NCBI GenBank assembly: GCA_034670405.1
Contig: JAXDDX010000003.1
Location: forward strand, 9,842,501-9,906,500
Length of the DNA stretch: 64,000 nt
Direction of reading: 5' to 3'
DNA from: Hoplostethus atlanticus
Lineage: Eukaryota; Chordata; Actinopteri; Trachichthyiformes; Trachichthyidae
The translations under genes were made by a program, and so were the position numbers. Position 1 is the stretch's first letter. Each line of letters starts with the position of its first letter. Positions 47,517-59,980 of this stretch are shown piece after piece. Under the pieces are notes generated by a model. It made no database searches and was not told where the DNA came from. It saw only the letters and a program-made list of their open reading frames with translations.

Positions 47517-49744
47517 TACAGGTGAGGTAAATCCAGTCTGTGTGTGACAATGACGACCATGCTGTCCAAGGTAGGTAGGTAGGTAGGTCTATGTGTTCGT
47601 AATCATGTTTCCCGTATACTATGAATGAACACTAAGTAACATTACCAATACACAGGAGCTTTCAAAACTCAATTGGAATTTGAAATTTGAAATTAAGACA
47701 CCCTCAACCGAACTTGTCACAGGGAAACCCTGTGCCCTAAAGTAAGGCACCGATGCAACACTCACAACAAGACATCATACTGGGCATAATACATTGTTTA
47801 AATTGTTTGTCACCTCTCCTCTCTGCTACACTTGTCTCTTCGTCTGCTATAGACCAGGAACTGCCAAATCTGACCGGGAGGGTCCATTCGATTTAAATAG
47901 AAGGGTTCCCAGGGGAAGACACCAAGTGCGGTAGAGTAGGAGGGGTGTTTGTGTTTCTGTTCAGGGATTAGGCTGTTTAAAGCACCCTTTTTAAAGAAAC
48001 GTATTTTAAAATAAGCTTGGGTGTATTTTTTTAATGATAACATATGATAATTGAACATTGCTGTCCTTGTGAATGTTTATGATAAGATAATTGATAATGG
48101 TCTCTTGAGTAGGTGGAGCCCACCTGTATTTAAAGGACAAGGCTGGAGCACCAAAGGAGACAAAACCTCATAAGAGAGAGAACAACTAGAAAGAGACAGC
48201 TACAGACCACAGCTCCTTCCTTGGGCCCAGTATTAGCGGCATAGCCACAGAGCAGATTAGGGTTATTTTCTGTTTGAAATATTTTCTTTTTGGTATTTTC
48301 CTATTTTTGGGAAAATAGTTTATTTTTGTTTTTCTTCATTTTTGCCGACCATCTTTAATGCGCTGTAAATATCTGCACGGGACTCCACTGCTGTAAATAA
48401 AATTCACTTGGACTGCTGAACTTCGCCTGCATCCCTTTTCATGTTTCTGGCTGCTCGGCCAACCTCACAGAACTCCCATAAGAACATTTGATTAATTTGT
48501 TTGTCACTTGCAGGCAACCTGAATTCAAGAGGATGGGAGGAGTGGGGGGGTAGGGGCTATGCCAGAGATTGTGCCAGAGGAGATACTGTAAGTTATATCG
48601 ATGTTGGTTGCAATTCCTACTGGTGGCTGATAGAGGGCTATAAACTTCATCGATTACTTAATGAACTAATTCAGGTGGCTCCAAAACCCATCCCCACTAC
48701 CCACACACATTTAAAACAGTCACCACTCGGGCTCAGTAAAAAAATGATTCTTGAAATTATTATTATTATTTTTTTATTTAGCTGCATGAATGGTCCCAAA
48801 AGGCCTATTTAACATGAGTTTTGAGTGAGGTTTGTGATGGGAATTTTAACCATATGTATGCGTATGCCTATTAATCATGCTGAAATGTACATGTATGCTT
48901 TTGCCTATTAATCATGCTGAAATGTAACTGCAGTTAGGTCAAGTATAGGAAACTGCTGTTTCGTGGTATTGCTACCAGATGCTATTTCGAGGAATTGCTA
49001 CCGGACAGTAGATCATGCCAGGAACTTGGTGCATCGGGGTGTATAAATGAACTGCCTGAACTGTCTGAGGTTGTCGTTAGTTCATTCTGCATACACCCTG
49101 GTGTTTGTGGTTTTAACTCTATTTGCAAATATTAAAGGCTTCAGAGACATATATTGTGTTAGCTTTATTGAGCTGTTGTCACCAACTAGACAAAGTGCAA
49201 TTGACTTTAAATTGCCACGACAGGTTCTGAGGTTCTTCATCATTATGTGTATATGTATGATGTTAGATGTATGTCTAAAAGTATAGTGTTGCTGTGACAC
49301 ACCTGGAGGCCAGAGGAGACATCAAAAGAGCATATGGATAGAAATGCGGAAAGAAATTTTCATTATTTTTTTCATAAAACAGGATTAATATTAGAGTCTC
49401 TGAATAGATTACTGCTTCTTGTTTAATCAAGTGTATGGTTGATTCTGACAAAGGTCAGAAAGATATTATCATTTAAAGTTACAAGGGCATTGTTTAGACT
49501 TGATTATGGGGTGAGAAAAAATACACAGGATTCGAGCCTTCCAAAATAGAGTTGTGATCGCAGTGGTAACACAGTCAAAACATTTAATTATGGCCAGTCC
49601 TGCTTTCTCTGTTACTTAACATTGATATTGTTTTGAATTATTATCTATATTCTTGTATATCTCACTTTACCACTTTCATAAGGAGATCTGTCTTGAGTGA
49701 GGGAAAAAAATAAATAAGTAAAGTTATAGATACAAGTACTGCTT
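47517..49744. other. Unassigned repeats, possible solo LTRs
   Basis: 47565-47590 is a short ggta run. 48090-48480 looks LTR-like (short promoter-like segment, then ctgtaaataaaattcac as a possible poly(A) signal), and 48830-49310 is another candidate with two ~37-nt copies of 'gcctattaatcatgctgaaa' and a tataaatg box. Neither was matched to a partner LTR or TSD. No gene seen. Confidence 0.3.
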
Positions 49745-52700
49745 TTATGTCTTGGTGGTGCCTCGACCCATGATAGCTTTCTTAGTGTTTCTCTCAGGTC
49801 TCAGCAGGATTATGTAACATTTTGGTCCAAAGAGTGCAACCAAGAGACCAAAACTGGAGGCCAGGATGGCAAATACCTCAACCACATCTGCATATTTTCC
49901 TGGGGAGCTGATATAAGCAGGGATAAAGGCCACCCACACAGCACAGAATATCAGCATGCTGAAAGTGATGAGCTTGGCCTCGTTGAAATTGTCTGGAAGA
50001 TTCCTTGCCAGAAACGCTAGGAGGAAGCTGAGGATAGCTAATAAGCCAATATAGCCCAGTAACACTGCAAACCCAACTGTGGACCCTACCACACACTCAT
50101 AGACTATCTTGTCAGTGTGATATTGTGTGTTTTTATGAGGAGCTGGTGAGGAAGAGACAAGCCAGGCTGTGCAGATCGCTCCTTGAATGGAAGTAAGAGC
50201 CAGAACTGTCCCTCTCTGCTGCACAGCACCAAACCACTTCAGACTGGCTCCACCTCCAGGTTTGGAGGCCTTGAACACAGCCAGCACCACCATGGTTTTC
50301 ACCAGGATACATGAGACACAGAGAACAAAGCTGATCCCAAATGCTGCATGCCTCAGCTGGCATGTCCATAGCCTGGGACGGCCAATGAACAGTAGTGAGC
50401 ACAAGAAGCATAGTTTGAGTGACAGCAAGAGCTGGAAACTGACTTCTGAGTTGTTGGCGCGTACCATGGGTGTGGTGCGATGATAGGTGAAGATTCCCAT
50501 GACAATAATGCAGATAAGTGTGCCAAGCAATGAGGCAGTTGTCAGAGAGATACCCAAGGGCTCATGGTAGGAGAGGAACTCGATGCTCTTAGGAACACAG
50601 TGGTCACGCTGGGGGCTGGACCAGAAGTCCTCTCGACAACTGATGCACTCTGTTGAGTCTTACAAAGAGGGGGAGGTGTTAGAGATGCATATGTGCAGTA
50701 TATCCCTAAAGAGTAACTATACTTTTTCATAATATATACCAACCAGTCTCATTGCTGATTTTTCCCTCAGAACAAGGGATGCAGTCGAAACAGCAAACTG
50801 CTTCCCCCTTCCTTCTGGCCATACGGGTACCTGGGGTGCAGCTCTCACTGCACACTGACTGAGGGGGCTACAGGGAGAGTAAGAATAGTTATCATAGTCA
50901 ATCTACACCATCTTACACTATTATGATGAGGTCTCTACAGGCCAAAAAACAGGTAGCTGAATAAGTAGAAGTGACCTTTTTGGATTCAAAATTCCAGAAG
51001 ATTTTGTCTTCATCAAGTGTGAGCTCTTCACCTGTGGAGGCTGACTTCTTAACCACACCCACATTCTGAACCTTTGTGCTTCCATCTGCGAGCCACAGCC
51101 AGTTCATGACATCATAGATTGATAAAGCATCACCATTCTCATCAAATGACACTTGATCACCGAATCCTGTGGTGAAGTTGACCCTTTCCAAGTAATACAC
51201 AAGCTAGAGGAAAGACAAAGACAGTGTGGGCTGGATGCAGGAGAGACTTAAAGGGGAATTCCGGTATTTTTAAACCTGGGCTGTATTTGTACAAATTTGT
51301 CATTTATACCACAAAATAGGTGCAAAAAGTTTTGGAATTGCTCCGGTAGATCGCCTCAGTCGGCAGTCACGAAACGGGCTGCTATGGCTGCAACGTAATC
51401 CGCAGGGGCAAGTGCGCCGAATTTGTACAAATAGAGCCCAGGTTTAAAAATACCGGAATTCCCCTTTAAACATTACAGACATTACATTACAGTTATTTAG
51501 CAGACGCTTTTATCCAAAGCGACTTACAATAAGTGCATTCAACATAGGTAGGCAAGAAAACTACTAGTCACCAGAAATCGTAAGTGCATTTCCTTCCTAA
51601 ACAAGCAACTAAGAGCATAACTAGTGTTAAGGTAAGAGTGCAATAAGTTAGCAACCTACTATATCTTAAACAAATGAGACAAATAAGAGAATCAAATAAA
51701 CAAGAGCTAAGACAAATAAGTGAACCAAATAAGCAAGAGCTAAGACAAATAAGTGTATCAAATGAACAAGAGCCAATAAACAAGAGCTCAGACACATAAT
51801 TGACGACAAATAGGCAAGGCTAAGAGGAAGAGTCAGGGTAGTGTTTCCTGAAGAGGTGGGTTTTCAGCCTGCGGTGAAAGATGGGCAGCGACTCTACTGT
51901 CCTGACATCAGTGCGGAGTTCATTCCACCACTGCGGGGCCAGGACAGAGAAGAGCCGTGACCGTGTAGAACGGCCGCAGGGACCTGTGAGCGACGGGGCA
52001 ACCAGTCGCCTCCAGGCAGCAGAGCGAAGTGGTCGGGCGGGGGTGTAAGGCTTGACCATAGCCTGGAGGTAAGAAGGAGCTGTTCCTTTCACTGCCCTAT
52101 AGGCTAGCACCAGGGTTTTGAACTGGATGCGAGCCGCTACAGGGAGCCAGTGTAGAGAACGGAGAAGGGTAGTTGTATGGGAGAACTTGGGGCGGTTGAA
52201 CACCAGACGAGCTGCAGCTTTCTGAACAAGCTCCAGAGGTCTGATGGCAAACGCCGGGGCACCAGCAAGGAGGGAGTTGCAGTAGTCCAGGCGGGAGATG
52301 ACAAGAGCTTGGATGAGCACCTGCGCTGCCTTGTCAGTGAGGAAGGGGCGAATCCTCCTGATGTTGTAGAGGAGGAATCTGCAGGAGCGTGTCACTGATG
52401 CGATGTTTGCCGAGAACGACAGTTGGTCGTCCAGGGTCACACCCAGATTCCTCGCAGTCCGAGTTGACGTCACCACAGCATTATCAATGGTGATGGCCAG
52501 GTCTCGGTGCGGACAGCCCTTCCCCGGGAGGAACATCAGCTCAGTTTTGTCCAGGTTGAGCTTCAGGTGGTGCATCGACATCCACTCCGAGATGTCTGCC
52601 AGACACGCAGCAATGCGTGCCTCCACTTGTGTGTCAGAGGGGGGAAATGACAGGATCAGCTGGGTGTCATCTGCATAGCAGTGGTAGGAAAAGTCGTGTG

Positions 52701-55700
52701 AATGGATAACAGAACCAAGAGATGTTGTGTAGAGGGAAAAGAGGAGAGGGCCTAGAACCGAGCCTTGCGGAACCCCAGTAGTGAGCCTGCGTGGTTCTGA
52801 CACAGACCCTCTCAGCGTCACCTGGTAGGAGCGATCCGTTAGGTAGGATGCAAACATGGAGAGTGCAGAGCCTGAGACACCCATCCCCTCAAGGGTGGAG
52901 AGGAGGATCTGGTGGTTCACCGTGTCAAACGCTGCAGACAGGTCCAGGAGTATCAGGACAGAGGAGAGAGAGTTCGCTCTAGCGGCATGGAGCGACTCCG
53001 TCACTGCCAGGAGGGCAGTCTCGGTCGAGTGACCCACTTTGAACCCAGACTGGTGGGGATCCAAGAGGTTGTTCTGGTTAAACTAGTTGGGTGGTTCTCC
53101 CTGCAGCCGCTACCAGCTGCGGCCAATTATGGTTGATTGGCCATTTGCATCCAGGAACCATTTTAGCTGTGTTTTTCTTCCCGCCAAGGAGGGAGAGAAG
53201 GAGAACAGAGAACATTGTCCCAAAGGACGCAGCTGGGGAGCTGACCTGGAAAGACTGGTCTTTGCTGAGGGGACTGACAGGAGGGGCGCCGAATGGGGAG
53301 GCTAAGCTGAAAAGCGAACCTCAGAACCTGCTAAGTTTCATATTGTCACCACAGATAAAATGGCCTGCCGGTCTTTGAACTCTCTTTCCCGTGCCCATGT
53401 CTCTGTCTCTCATGGCCAGGTCTGCAGGTCAGCTCCCTAGCTGCCTTCTTCAGGACAGGTCGGCTCGCCTGTAGCCGATCCAGTGTTCTCTGTTGTCTCT
53501 TCTGTTCTCCTTTTCTCCCTCTCCCTCCTTGAGTGGAAGACAAACACAGTTAAAAGCCCACACCTCAGTCTGCCACAATAACAACACGATCAATCATTGC
53601 CACACAGCAGAAGAGGAAATACTTTTATCCTGCTGCTAAGCATTTGCTAAGCATTTGAAGAATACCAATCTCATGGTTGCATATTTTGTTGAATGTTTGC
53701 CTACTGAACTATTTCAAATGCTATAAACTCTTAGCAATCAGTAAGCACCTAATGGGATAACATAGGATTTAGACACATAAACAGATGGAGTGTAAATTGA
53801 TATCACACCTGCCATGGCTCTAATCTCTGCAAACTGGCACAGCCTTGCCCGCTGAAAGGCCCTCTACCTGGGACACACTGCAGCATGTCATTGAGGGCAT
53901 GAGCCAGGGCATACACAGCCTTGTACACATTGTACTCTGGCCTGAGGTCTGACATATCCAAAATACTAAGCTCTGCATTCCTCAGATCCTCCTGTCCCGT
54001 GCACAGGCCTCCCCCAGCATCCTCCCAGTCTGATGGAGGTGGTGTGAATCTACACTGAAATGTGTGCTCCCAAAACTGCCTCACCTGAAGAAATTAGATG
54101 AAGAATAAGCATAGTGATGATAATTTGTAATTCTATTTAAAAAAAATCCATATTAACAAAAATAATGGCATTATTTCATAGTTATGAATACATATTGTAC
54201 AGTTAAACTCTCACTATGCTATTTCCATAGCTGTTGTCAGGGTCATTGTCAGGACGTATTCTTAACATGAAGTCCCTGAGCCCTGGTATCTCTCCTCGAC
54301 GGATGGCAATGCCCAGAGTTCCCCCCAGGTACGGCATGAGGCGGGGAGTCTGGAGCACAGTAGCTGCTGTCCAAGCTTCACTGGCCATCCACTGCAGACC
54401 TGTCACATTCTGCTTTACCACCTGTGGAATGTATTATGCCAAATGTATGTGTTAACACTTATGTGTTAAGTCGTATAGTATCTAGTATCAAAGTCACGTA
54501 AGCACAGGTATAATCCAGGGTTTTTCTGTGCATTATATCAATGTATATTCAATAATAGTGGAATTACAGTAATGGACGTCATTCTGTTAATACAACCAGA
54601 ATGATGTTTCAGTGGGCTCACTCTATAACCCCATCAACGGCCCTCTTATCCAATGAGAGCAATGAAATAGTCAATTATTTACTTACTTGGTTGATTCATG
54701 AAATGGAACTGATGTTATTGTAAACTAAAAGATACATTATTTCAGTTGGAGGAACAAACTGTTATTACTTATTTTACCTTCTTTAAAACTATGGATTCCC
54801 AAATTAAGTATTTTAATCCGAACCTCTTCCATGAGGTGAATCATGTTTCTCTCATGTGCAAACACAATGACCACGTGAGCTGTGGATTTCCTCATTACTT
54901 CAACGATCCTCCTAAATTCAGGTGGGTCATTGCCCCAGGGCAGAATCTCTGAGTAGGCCAGACAACCCCCACCAGACTGAGCCAGGTCAGATTGGAAGGA
55001 TCGGGCAGCGTGGAGTCCATAGTCATCATCACTGACCAGCAGGCCTGCCCAAGTCCAGCCGAACTGCTTTAGAATCTGGAGCATAGCACGCACCTAATTG
55101 GATAGTGTGGAAGGATTATTGTTCAGCCTGGAATATTCTTTCAGTAGAACATCTCCTATACAGGTCCAACATTGGACATTGATTAATCATTGCTTTTCAG
55201 CTGTGTCATTTGAAACTAGCATAGCTCCAATGATGACACATATGTTGCAATGTTTTTTGCAATTTCAGTTGAAATCTTTCCTATGGAATGTTTATCTGAT
55301 GTCAACATATTTTAAGTTATTGTTTTGCTAATGGAGGTTCACCTGGAAGGCATCGCTTGGGATAGTTCTAAAGAAGGATGGAAACCGTTGCCGGTCACTC
55401 AGGCAGGAACATGTGGCAAAGTAACTCACCTGCAAGATACAGCATGTGCATAGTCGAAGAAAGCCAGTTGCCACAAAAAGTTGTTGTACAGAGTGATTAT
55501 TTATTCATGCAGCATGAAGAGAAAACATACATCTCAATCAGCTTAATGCATTTATCTGCCTCTCTTAGAGAAAACAGGGTCTTTATATGACTGTAATGTA
55601 AAGGACTGTAATGTTCTATATCTTCTAGTTATACAACTCCCTTCTGTTTAAAGTCAAAATACTAGGGTTATCTAGAAGGCACATTGAGACACTCAGTACC

Positions 55701-58201
55701 AAGGTTGTCCTTGGGTAAGTATGATAACAGGATTCACCCCTTCCAAGCATTCCTGAGTCCTACTTTAGCCACAGCAAAGACAGCCTATCCAGATCCAGCT
55801 TTCGGGTTTAACCTCACAGTCACAACTTTCCTAATACATTCTGCAAGAGCATTCTGTTATTCATTCCAGGTCTACTGCCTATTACATTCTTTATAGTACT
55901 TTGTAGGCTTCATAGCAATTATATTCATTACATGATGTGGCAGACTGGGGGGTGTGGTTGGGCAGATGGCTGGAGGCGGGGGGCGGAGTCGGGCCGGCAG
56001 GCGGGTTCGCCCTGCCCCGACACCGGCTGCAGCCCATCGCGACTGAGTGGGGACTAATATCTGTTGTGCATGTGTGTCTCCCCCATGTCAGTGAGCCGGG
56101 AACACGGAGCGAGCGGGCGAGTGAGAGAGAGAGCGAGAGGCTCGAGAGAGAGAGAGAGAGCGAGTGAGAGAGAGAGCGAGAGAGCGGACGGTTCCCGCCG
56201 AGAGCGGAGGAGGGCGAGAGAGCCCTGTGTGTGTGTATGTGTGTATAAATATATGCTGGACAGTGTGAATAAACGGCGTTGCTGCCAAGTAACCCACCAC
56301 AAGTCTCCGCCTCTGCCTACCCGTAGCAGCATCGTTGCTACAGTGGGGGCGCGTCCGGGATATGGCAGAGGCATCCCCACTGGAGAACCTGGTGGGCCGA
56401 CTGGTGGCCATGCAGGAGGCGCAGGCGGCGGTCCTGCAACAGCAGACCCAGACCCTGCAGCAACAGACCCAGACGCTCCTCGCCGTGGCACAGGTGGCGT
56501 CCGAAGAGTGCGGCGCGGTGCGGGAGGCGCTCCGGGACCGCAGCGCGGATCGGCCCGCCGCCCCGACGCCGATCAGCCTCCAGCGGATGACCGGCGAGGA
56601 TGACGCGGAGGCCTTCCTCGCCACCTTCGAGCTGTCGGCGGACGTGGGCAGGTGGTCCCCGGAGGAGCGGGTCATACGGCTGCTGCCCCTGCTCACCGGG
56701 GAGGCCCAGCTCGCCGTCCACGGCCTGCCGGCGGCTGCTACGGGTAGGCAGAGGCGGAGACTTGTGGTGGGTTACTTGGCAGCAACGCCGTTTATTCACA
56801 CTGTCCAGCATATATTTATACACACATACACACACACAGGGCTCTCTCGCCCTCCTCCGCTCTCGGCGGGAACCGTCCGCTCTCTCGCTCTCTCTCTCTC
56901 ACTCGCTCTCTCTCTCTCGAGCCGCTCGCTCTCTCGCTCTCTCTCTCACTCGCCCGCTCGCTCCGTGTTCCCGGCTCACTGACATGGGGGAGACACACAT
57001 GCACAACAGATATTAGTCCCCACTCAGTCGCGATGGGCTGCAGCCGGTGTCGGGGCAGGGCGAACCCGCCTGCCGGCCCGACTCCGCCCCCCGCCTCCAG
57101 CCATCTGCCCAACCACACCCCCCAGTCTGCCACACATGAGTCAAGCATATATGAGTCAGATACATTAATATGTTTATGCCATACAATATACAAATTATTC
57201 TTCCACAACATCATAAAATATGGTAAAAAGCCTTTACAAGCCCTTTCAGCTGTAAACTGGTAGGTTGTTATTATATTTTGAAATTAGTCAAAACGAAATG
57301 TCTGATGGTAAAAAGGGAAAAACTTACCATAGGTACTCTGTACAAACCTAATACACTGGAGATGGCAATAGAACGTGTTGAGGAAGAATCACCTACAATC
57401 CCCAGCACTGGTGGGGACCCTACACAGCTCTTGTCCAAAAGAAACTGCTCCTCTCGACCACTGGCCAATGACAATGCAGCACGGAACCCAACTCTTAGTT
57501 TTACACAGTTATCATAGAGACTGTATCCCAGAGTCACATTAGGTAGCAGGTTGGAGTTCTTGTTGATCTCATTGATAGCAAAGGCCATGGTCTGAGCCTG
57601 CCTGAATCCTAGAATATCAAAACTAACACAAATACATTATTATATTATATAAATATATACTGCTGAAGGAATGCCACATGATAACTGTGCGAACAGTGCA
57701 GAACTAGGGCTATGTTTCTAACACTTTGAATTATATTTTATTGGTACGTAATACTTTATGCAGTCAAATTTCCAACTGGGAGAAGCACCTATAGATTAAA
57801 TTCATACATTGAAAAGTCATATTTAAAACATGACAAAATAAAAAATAAAAAATAAAATTATTATTTCATCGTGATTTCTGAATAGCTTGAATAGACTGGA
57901 CTAATGAGATTGATCTACACCAGTCTCTGCTTTCTGCTTGTATCTATGACACTCACCCATGGCAGGTGGGCTCCTGTGGCTTCTGTGGCTCTGCAGTGAA
58001 AGACAGCTCAGATAACACAGAGAAGAAGTCAAACAACCCACCCAGAACCACATCCCCAGCCTTGTGCATCCCATTAAGATGAAACTGTCCCTGTAACTGA
58101 CAAGAGGAGGAAAGGGAGGAGGACACAGGAGAGAAAAAGGAGGAAGAGAACAAGGTCAAGATCACGCATAAGAGCAGGTAGGTGTCTAGAAATGCCCTCA
58201 T
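49745..58201 (-). CDS. OlfC/V2R-like family C GPCR (gene E), apparently intact
   Basis: Nine exons join in phase: 58201-57957, 57601-57328, 55429-55343, 55093-54824, 54421-54215, 54084-53809, 51203-50976, 50867-50744, 50658-49745. They total 2625 nt, or 875 codons including stop. I prefer the ATG at 58201 ([15 protein letters not shown], a signal peptide) over one ten codons upstream. Domains: ligand domain ([81 protein letters not shown]), cysteine-rich ([20 protein letters not shown]), and an uninterrupted 7TM exon of 914 nt ([49 protein letters not shown]). The acceptor of exon 2 was chosen to keep phase. Introns hold a MITE, an L2 and an inverted-LTR element. Predicted olfactory chemoreceptor; it may be lowly expressed given the intron load, but nothing in the exons is broken. 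Confidence 0.9.
51252..51465. mobile_element. 214-bp MITE flanked by TTAA
   Basis: Inverted ends AGGGGAATTCCGGTATTTTT and AAAAATACCGGAATTCCCCT, with TTAA on both sides (51248-51251, 51466-51469). The TTAA target is piggyBac-like, but the terminal bases differ from the usual piggyBac ends, so the superfamily is open. It lies in an intron of gene E. Confidence 0.8.
51478..53064 (-). mobile_element. L2 LINE with open RT, in an intron of gene E
   Basis: The 3' end is at the left (complement of the tail ttatttagcagacgctttt), and the body runs minus to about 53064, where it is 5'-truncated. It lies antisense-neutral (same strand as gene E) between ligand-domain exons 54084-53809 and 51203-50976. 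Confidence 0.88.
51820..53064 (-). CDS. L2 reverse transcriptase, C-terminal 414 codons (mobile-element ORF)
   Basis: Open for 414 codons with RT motifs [35 protein letters not shown] (first catalytic aspartate), [30 protein letters not shown] (catalytic YADD), [14 protein letters not shown] and a C-terminal [14 protein letters not shown]. The endonuclease half is absent by 5' truncation. Lack of stops over 414 codons indicates a recent insertion. The near-identical fragment at 42828 belongs to the same family. Confidence 0.88.
   Translation of the reverse strand: MDPHQSGFKVGHSTETALLAVTESLHAARANSLSSVLILLDLSAAFDTVNHQILLSTLEGMGVSGSALSMFASYLTDRSYQVTLRGSVSEPRRLTTGVPQGSVLGPLLFSLYTTSLGSVIHSHDFSYHCYADDTQLILSFPPSDTQVEARIAACLADISEWMSMHHLKLNLDKTELMFLPGKGCPHRDLAITIDNAVVTSTRTARNLGVTLDDQLSFSANIASVTRSCRFLLYNIRRIRPFLTDKAAQVLIQALVISRLDYCNSLLAGAPAFAIRPLELVQKAAARLVFNRPKFSHTTTLLRSLHWLPVAARIQFKTLVLAYRAVKGTAPSYLQAMVKPYTPARPLRSAAWRRLVAPSLTGPCGRSTRSRLFSVLAPQWWNELRTDVRTVESLPIFHRRLKTHLFRKHYPDSSS
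53065..53540. repeat. Partly inverted, unidentified repeat 5' of the L2
   Basis: gcagctggggagctgacctg near 53230 is mirrored by caggtcagctccctagctgc near 53424, and gagaacagagaaca near 53199 by tgttctctgttgtctcttct near 53485. No ORF or TSD was identified. Confidence 0.4.
55936..57134 (+). mobile_element. LTR retroelement with its two LTRs in inverted orientation
   Basis: Left LTR 55936-56342 starts TGTGGCAGACTGGG and ends gttgctaca. One base later is a primer-binding site, TGGGGGCGCGTCCGGGAT (56344-56361), one mismatch from the tRNA-Pro type. Gag starts at 56362 ([14 protein letters not shown]) and runs to 56733 ([32 protein letters not shown]). From 56734 to 57134 the LTR is present again but inverted, lacking its last ~12 bases, and ends CTGCCACA. 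The 5-bp duplication CATGA flanks the whole unit (55931-55935, 57135-57139). Both LTR copies carry a GA/CT simple-sequence tract. It lies in an intron of gene E. Confidence 0.9.
57602..57956 (-). other. Intron 1 of gene E
   Basis: Between donor GTGAGTG at 57956 and the acceptor before 57601. AT-rich, with no insert recognised. Confidence 0.6.
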
Positions 58202-58231
58202 GATTTCTCCCCTTTGTTTAGCCCTTTCCAA

Positions 58232-59980
58232 GCCCTGTCACTTAATTTTAAAGACAATCTTATGTCATACCCTGTGCCGTCATTATTGAATCTTCCTCAC
58301 CACCCATCAGGGCAGGGCCTAATATACATTTCATATCAAATACATTTGAATTCATAGATGCATCATGTCAAGATTAATGTTTGTATGGATAATATTTCAC
58401 CAAGGTTACATTAGGAACTATTTCACCTAATGTAAACTACAAACCACATTATATATTTTGTAAATCATTTGTTAAAATCATGTTTGTAAATCATGTTTGA
58501 GATCTAATCTAAGTTGCATGACAGTCAGTGGGGAACTGACTTTGGTGTTTCTATTTGTTTTTAAATGGCAGAATGCGTACACTTTTTGTTGAATAAAAAT
58601 GTTTAAAGATTCAGAGTCAAGTCAAGTCGTGATTTACTTAAGTATATTTAATAACAAAAAGCTGAGCTCAGGAGAGAGGTACACACACAAGGTAGGGTAT
58701 GCAGATCTCTGCCAGAGAAACGTCTGAACAGAGATTATAAATCAAAGGGGGCTAGTTTCTAAACATCTATGAGGTCATTCTAATAGTTAGTCTGAACAAT
58801 CTGTTCAGTGAGAGTGCTTCTGATCAGGAACATGGGTGAAGGACTTTCCTCTGTCTCTTCACAAGACAGGCCTTCCATTATTACCTAAACACAATCCATA
58901 CAGTAAAGTTAATGAAGCGTGCATCCAGGCCCTGAATCACAAAAGGCACTTAAACAGTTCATCATGTCATACTAACAAGAATCATAAAGGGTATATTAAA
59001 TACATGTGAAATACATGTTACAAATACATTACAGATATATTGCATATAGCACTGACCAGTAAACCATCTGTTTACCTAGTTTTGAAAGACAACTGCTAAC
59101 AACCACTCATGTCTGCAGGACCATATGGAGATCATGTGGAGATCCTATGCGATATCCTAAGGATAACCACAACCCTCTGTATGTGGCCCTACACAGACCC
59201 ATTTAAACTTACCAGACGTTTAAATCAGCCTTGGGCATTTAGACTTCAGTATCACACATTCACTGGGTTTACTGAATGATGTCCACTAGGTGGTAGTAGC
59301 ACACTGAGCCATTTCTCTGTCTGTGGATTGAGGGTATACAGTACCTGGCTGGAAACTGGCCAGATAGCAGATATATTCAATTGCACAAACACATGCATGG
59401 AAGGCAGGTTACCCTGCTGGATGTTAGTTTGTCTTTTAGACAATCCCGAGACACACATGCACACACACAAGCCCTCAAGCACAAACAGGATATTGGATTG
59501 GATGTTTATTAACATCAAATCAAAGAATACTGTAAGATGTTGTTGGAGAACCATATTTCTAAAAAAGTTCTTACCACTGCAACAGGTCTGTTTCAAACAT
59601 TCTAACAAAACCTACATCTATTGTTTGAAGTTCCAGTGAATAGTCTGCTGACCCTTGATGACCCTTTATAGTTTGGTTGGACAGTGCACTCTAACTGAGT
59701 CATCGCAGCTTGCAGGAATGCAAGCATAGTTTAAAATTTCTCACATAAAGCTTTCATATCTGCAAATGGTTCCGAATACAGCAGCCTACCTTACTTTGTT
59801 TTCCAGTTGATTTAGAATTTAGATTTTACTACTTACTTTCTGAAGCAATAAATATCCCTGCTCCAATTTATATTACAGAGCCTTTGTTAGCTTTTTCTCT
59901 CTCTCTCTGGCTTTTTTTCCTTTTCTTTTTTCTCACGCAGCACTTCTATCATGCATGATTATTCTAAGGATGCAGGAATA
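58232..59980. other. Intergenic region between divergent genes E and G, no gene seen
   Basis: Contains a gtcaagtcaagtc fragment like a LINE tail near 58617 and AT-rich sequence. Short open stretches near 59250-59640 have no recognisable domain. Any promoter of gene E should lie in its left part, but none was identified. Confidence 0.35.

Noticed and set aside
56054-57016. Several 100-200-codon frames on both strands within the inverted LTRs
   Set aside because: They read through the LTR palindrome and GA/CT tract; only the gag start at 56362 has a meaningful sequence.
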